Assembly (NCBI GenBank): GCA_025351245.1
Contig: JANXWH010000135.1
Location: forward strand, 1-32,812
Direction of reading: 5' to 3'
Length of the DNA: 32,812 nt
Source: Chloroflexota bacterium
Lineage (GTDB): Bacteria > Chloroflexota > Limnocylindria > Limnocylindrales > CSP1-4
Each line of letters starts with the position of its first letter. The stretch's first letter is position 1. A program made the position numbers and the translations under genes. Below are positions 28,922 to 32,812 of the stretch, piece by piece. The notes beneath the pieces were generated by a model. The model did not search any database. It was given only the letters and a program-made list of their open reading frames with translations, and was not told the origin of the DNA.

Positions 28922-29934
28922 CGGGCTCGCTGGAGCTCGTCCCCGCCCGGGCGCTCCTCGTGCCACGACCGCGCATCCGCCTCGAGCTGCAGCCCGGCGA
29001 TCGCGTGACCGCGGTCGTCGGCGAGGCCGTCCATGTCGGCGAGGTGCTGGCGGAGCGGATCCGGGACCCACGGCTGGTCGAGGCGGCTGTCCCGCGGGAC
29101 GGCGCGGACCAGGGCATCCCGCTGCCCGGCACCTGGCTGCCCGGCGAGCACGTGCTCGCCGGCCGCCGCGCGGGCGCGCCGGCCGGCGAGCTTCTCTTCG
29201 AACATGGCGGACGGCGCCGCCTGGTGAGCGGCCCGCACCCGGACCGTCTCCACGCCCCGGCCAACGGTCGCGTCGTGGAGGTGGAGCCCGGGGTCGCCCT
29301 CGTGCTGGAGATCGACGGTCCGGGGCTCGCCGCCACCGAGCTGCTCGGCGAGCCACACTGGGGCCGGCTCGTCCTCCTGCCCGAGGAGTCCGACCCGCGC
29401 CTCGCGCTGGACGTCGCACTGGCCGGGGCGGTGGTGGTCCTGCCGGGCCGCGTCGACGCCGAGGCGCTCGCCCGCGCGCGGGCGATGGGGATTCGCGGCG
29501 CGGTTGTCCTATCGCTCGCCGAGCGCGACCGGCGCGACCTCGCCGCGTCAGCGGCGCGCCAGGAGGCCGGCCTGCACCGCTTGGCACCCTTCGGGGTGCT
29601 CGTGCTGGGCGGGTACCTTCGTCGCGTATTCGCCGCGGCCGTCCGGTCCACGCTCGAAGCAGCCTCGGGCGCCGTGGTCGGGCTGGTCGGCGACCCGCCG
29701 CTCCTTCTCCTCCCGGCGGACCGGCAGCTGCCGCTGCCGGAGCCGGACCAGATCGTCGTCCGCGGCGGCCCCGAAGCAGGTCGGGAGGGCCGCTGGCTGG
29801 GGCCCGGCGGGATCCGTCGCGTCCGCGGGGGCATCACGGCCGAGACCGGGCTCGTCGCCCTCGACGACGGCCGGACGGTTGCGCTCCCGATCGGAGAGCT
29901 GGAGCGGTTCGCCGTCCTCGCCGCCAACGGGTAG
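28918..29934 (+). CDS. Unknown protein with barrel-like segment and C-terminal KOW-like domain; predicted partner of the MutL-like protein
   Basis: APANGRVVEVEPGVALVLEI barrel-like; VVRGGPEAGREGRWLGPGGIRRVRGGITAETGLVALDDGRTVALPIGELERF KOW-like; 4-nt overlap with the upstream gene. Confidence 0.65.
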   Translation: MTGSLELVPARALLVPRPRIRLELQPGDRVTAVVGEAVHVGEVLAERIRDPRLVEAAVPRDGADQGIPLPGTWLPGEHVLAGRRAGAPAGELLFEHGGRRRLVSGPHPDRLHAPANGRVVEVEPGVALVLEIDGPGLAATELLGEPHWGRLVLLPEESDPRLALDVALAGAVVVLPGRVDAEALARARAMGIRGAVVLSLAERDRRDLAASAARQEAGLHRLAPFGVLVLGGYLRRVFAAAVRSTLEAASGAVVGLVGDPPLLLLPADRQLPLPEPDQIVVRGGPEAGREGRWLGPGGIRRVRGGITAETGLVALDDGRTVALPIGELERFAVLAANG

Positions 29935-29943
29935 GCTCTGCGA

Positions 29944-30414
29944 ATGCCCGCCGCCCCGCCGGAGCTCCGGCTGCTCGCGCCCCACCCTGCCGCCACGCGC
30001 GCGTTCGGTGAGCGCCTGGGGATCGCCGCGGCGCCCGGGGACGTGATCGCGCTCATCGGGCCGCTCGGGGCCGGCAAGACGGAGTTCGCCCGCGGCATCG
30101 CCCGGGGCATGGGGGTCGTCGGCCTCGTCAGCTCGCCGACCTTCATCCTCATCGCCGAGCACGAGGGGCGCCTGCCGCTCTTTCACCTCGACTGCTATCG
30201 CCTTGCCGGCCCCGAGGACGCGCTTGGCGCGGGGCTCCTTGACGAGCGACGCGCCGAGGGCGTCACGGTCGTCGAGTGGGCCGAGCGCCTCGGGACCGCG
30301 TTGCCGGCCGGCCGGCTGGAGATCCGGCTCGACGGGTCAGGTGACGACCCGCGGACGCTCGCCTGCCGGGCGACCGACGCCCGCCACGCCCGGCTGCTGG
30401 AGGCACTGACGTGA
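29944..30414 (+). CDS. tsaE: tRNA t6A biosynthesis ATPase TsaE
   Basis: IGPLGAGKTEFARGIARGMGVVGLVSSPTFILIAEHEGRLPLFHLDCYRLAGPEDALGAGLLDE...VTVVEWAERL. Confidence 0.96.
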   Translation: MPAAPPELRLLAPHPAATRAFGERLGIAAAPGDVIALIGPLGAGKTEFARGIARGMGVVGLVSSPTFILIAEHEGRLPLFHLDCYRLAGPEDALGAGLLDERRAEGVTVVEWAERLGTALPAGRLEIRLDGSGDDPRTLACRATDARHARLLEALT

Positions 30415-31124
30415 CGGCGGGCATCGCGAGCGGGCTCCTGCTGGCGATCGACACTGCGACATCCCGGGCCGTGCTCGCCCTTGGGACCTCCGACGGGACA
30501 CTGCTCGCCGCCGACACGTGGCCGGCCGGCCATCGCCATGTCGAGGAGCTCCTCCCGCGCCTGGAAGCGTTCCTCGCCGGCTGCGGCTGGGATCGGCGGG
30601 CGCTCGCCGTCGTGGCGGGAATCGTCGTCGGGACCGGCCCAGGCGCGTTCACCGGGCTCCGGGTCGGCCTCGCCACGGCGAAGGCGCTCGCGGTCGCGTT
30701 CGGCCGGCCGCTGGTTGCGGTCGGGAGCGGCGCTGCACTCCTCGCCGCGGCCGGGGAGGCGGATCCCGCGATCGACCCCCGGCACCTCGTGCTGCTCCTG
30801 CCCGCCGGCTCCGCCGATCGCTACCTCGTCACGAAGACCGGGACGCGGCTGGCGACCGGCCCCGACCTACCCGCTCTCCCGGTTGGCGTGGTGATGGTCG
30901 CGGTGGACCTCGCGGGGCGCGCCCCGGATGCGGCGCTGGCGCGCGGTGAGGCTGCCACGGACCGGCTCCCCGGGGTCCTGCTGCGGCTCGGCGCCGCGCG
31001 GCTGGCCGTGGGCGACGTCGACGACCCGGCGCGCGTGGTGCCCGAGTATGTCTCGCTGCCGCGCGGCACGGCCGCCGACGCGGGGGAGGAGGCAGTGACG
31101 ACGTGGTCGCCCGCCCGCCCGTAA
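30411..31124 (+). CDS. tsaB: tRNA t6A biosynthesis protein TsaB
   Basis: LLLAIDTATSRAVLALG...HVEELLPRLEAFL...VVGTGPGAFTGLRVGLATAKALAVAFGRPLVAVGS; GTG start. Confidence 0.94.
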   Translation: MTAGIASGLLLAIDTATSRAVLALGTSDGTLLAADTWPAGHRHVEELLPRLEAFLAGCGWDRRALAVVAGIVVGTGPGAFTGLRVGLATAKALAVAFGRPLVAVGSGAALLAAAGEADPAIDPRHLVLLLPAGSADRYLVTKTGTRLATGPDLPALPVGVVMVAVDLAGRAPDAALARGEAATDRLPGVLLRLGAARLAVGDVDDPARVVPEYVSLPRGTAADAGEEAVTTWSPARP

Positions 31125-31669
31125 GGCTCGTCATCGAGCCGATGACGTTCGACGACCTGCCGGCGGTGCAGGAGATCGAGCGCGCCAGCTTCACGACGCC
31201 CTGGCCGGCCCACGCATACCAGGCGGAGCTGGAGACGAACAAGCTGGCCCGCTACCTCGTGGTCCGGCTCGGGCGCGAGGTCGTCGCCTATGCCGGGATC
31301 TGGCTGATGGTCGACGAGGCGCACATCACGACCTTCGCGGTGGCCCCGGCGTGGCGCCGCCGGCGGATCGCGGAGCGTCTCCTCGTGGCCACCCTGGACC
31401 TCTCCATCGCCCGAGGGGCCCGCGAGGCGACGCTGGAGGTCCGCCTGTCGAACCTTCCGGCCCGCCGTCTCTACGAGAAATACGGCTTCCGGCCGGTCGG
31501 GATCCGGCCGCGCTACTACAGCGACGATCACGAGGACGCGCTGATCATGACGACCGAGCCGCTCCTGTCGCCGGACATGCGGGCCCGCCTGACCGCGCTC
31601 GGCGCGGAGCTGGCCGCGCTGCCGGACCTGGAGCCGCCCGACGCTCCACTGCCGGGAGCCGCCCGGTGA
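31103..31669 (+). CDS. rimI: GNAT N-acetyltransferase, RimI-like
   Basis: IEPMTFDDLPAVQEIERASFTTPWPAHAYQAEL, ITTFAVAPAWRRRRIAERLLVATL, LEVRLSNLPARRLYEKYGFRPVGIRPRYYSDDHEDALIM; GTG start. Confidence 0.92.
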   Translation: MVARPPVRLVIEPMTFDDLPAVQEIERASFTTPWPAHAYQAELETNKLARYLVVRLGREVVAYAGIWLMVDEAHITTFAVAPAWRRRRIAERLLVATLDLSIARGAREATLEVRLSNLPARRLYEKYGFRPVGIRPRYYSDDHEDALIMTTEPLLSPDMRARLTALGAELAALPDLEPPDAPLPGAAR

Positions 31670-32812
31670 GCGCCCGCGAGCCCCTCCTCCTCGCGATCGA
31701 GTCATCCTGTGACGAGACCGGGGTCGCGCTCGTCGTGGGCGGGCGCCGGATCCTGGCCCAGGCGGTGGCCAGCCAGATCGCGCTCCACGCCCCGGCAGGC
31801 GGGATCGTGCCCGAACTCGCCGCGCGCGCACACCTGCGCTGGGTCGTCCCGGCGCTGGCCGAGGTACTGAAGACCGCCGGCGTCACGATCCCCGAGGTCG
31901 ACGGGATCGCCGTCACCGCCGGCCCCGGCCTTGCCGGCTCGCTCCTCGTTGGCATCGCGTTCGCGAAGACGCTGGCATGGGCCCACGAGCTCCCGCTCGT
32001 CGGCGTCAACCACCTGGAGGGGCACCTGTATGCCGCATGGCTGCTGGATCCGGACGAGCCGGAGCGTCCGGTGCCGCCCTTCCCGCTCGTGGCGCTCGTG
32101 GTCTCCGGAGGGCACACCTTCCTCGTCGAGATGCGCGACCACCTCACCTACAGGCTCCTCGGCGAGACCGTCGACGACGCGGCCGGCGAGGCGTTCGACA
32201 AGGCGGGCCGCCTGCTGGGTCTCGGGTACCCGGGCGGGCCGGCGATCGCAGCCGCTGCGACGGACGCGCGTCGCCGCGACGTGGTCCTCCCGCGCGCGTG
32301 GCTGGGGGACTCGTACGACTTCAGCTTTTCGGGGCTCAAGACCGCACTTCGGCGCCAGGTGGAGGGCGAGCTGGCGGCGGCCGGCCGGCCCGGCAACGAG
32401 GCGGGCGGCCGGCTCGACCCGTCGCGCGTCGCGGAGCTGGCATGGGGCTTCCAGGAAGCGGTCGTCGAGGTGCTCGCGGCCAAGACGCTGCGCGCGGCGG
32501 GCGAGACGGCCGCGCAGGCGATCGTCCTCGGCGGCGGCGTCGCCTCGAACCAGGTGCTGCGGGCGCGCATCGCGGCCGGCGCCGCCGCCCGCGGTCTGTC
32601 GCTCTTCGTGCCGCGACCGGGCCTCTGCACGGACAACGGGGCCATGATCGGCGCGGCCGGCTGGCACCGGTTCGTCGCCGGGGAGCGCGCCGGCAGCGAC
32701 CTCGGAGCGCGGCCGGCATGGCCGCTGGCCCGACCCGCCGGGGCGCCCGACACGCGCCGCCCGCCCCGGCGGGGAGCTGCGGCGCGTGCCTACGAGGCCG
32801 CGCTCGCAGCCG
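31666..32812 (+). CDS. tsaD: tRNA N6-adenosine threonylcarbamoyltransferase TsaD (3' truncated by window)
   Basis: GTG start overlapping the rimI stop; LLLAIESSCDETGVALVVGGRRIL...GGIVPELAARAHLR...GPGLAGSLLVGIAFAKTLAWAHELPLVGVNHLEGHLYAAWL...VSGGHT; open to the window end, absent from the ORF track. Confidence 0.95.
   Translation, partial: MSAREPLLLAIESSCDETGVALVVGGRRILAQAVASQIALHAPAGGIVPELAARAHLRWVVPALAEVLKTAGVTIPEVDGIAVTAGPGLAGSLLVGIAFAKTLAWAHELPLVGVNHLEGHLYAAWLLDPDEPERPVPPFPLVALVVSGGHTFLVEMRDHLTYRLLGETVDDAAGEAFDKAGRLLGLGYPGGPAIAAAATDARRRDVVLPRAWLGDSYDFSFSGLKTALRRQVEGELAAAGRPGNEAGGRLDPSRVAELAWGFQEAVVEVLAAKTLRAAGETAAQAIVLGGGVASNQVLRARIAAGAAARGLSLFVPRPGLCTDNGAMIGAAGWHRFVAGERAGSDLGARPAWPLARPAGAPDTRRPPRRGAAARAYEAALAA

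Noticed and set aside
26768-29587. 939-aa antisense ORF across the orphan cassette
   Set aside because: R/P/G/A-rich, no motifs; the + strand frames show tidy 4-nt junctions and recognisable motifs.
29932-29937. TAGGCT as a possible -10 for tsaE
   Set aside because: Overlaps the upstream stop codon and has only a weak -35; too little evidence to call, although tsaE also lacks a clear SD.
1-32812. Searched by eye for CRISPR arrays, IS ends, tRNAs, rRNAs and phage genes
   Set aside because: No repeated spaced direct repeats, transposase motifs, tRNA cloverleaf or rRNA segments recognised.

Overview
All coding evidence lies on the + strand, in a compact, very GC-rich bacterial segment; gene content and style suggest Chloroflexota, but that is inference. 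From left to right: the 3' end of tuf; a near-complete S10-spc-alpha ribosomal protein supercluster with secY, adk, map, infA and rpoA embedded; truA-rplM-rpsI; a TPR protein; cdaA-cdaR-glmM-glmS (c-di-AMP and amino-sugar synthesis); acpS, NAD(P)HX dehydratase and alr; a four-gene, 4-nt-overlapping cassette (variant macro domain protein, small orphan protein, divergent MutL/GlmL-like ASKHA protein, KOW-like barrel protein); then tsaE-tsaB-rimI-tsaD (t6A synthesis), with tsaD cut by the window end. Most of the window is ordinary housekeeping. The best candidate for something under-described is the cassette at about 26383-29934: its MutL-like protein has no B12-mutase partner in view and altered nucleotide-binding motifs, and its macro protein has an altered ADP-ribose loop. 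I saw no mobile elements, CRISPR arrays, tRNAs or rRNAs. No searches were run; family calls rest on motif recognition.
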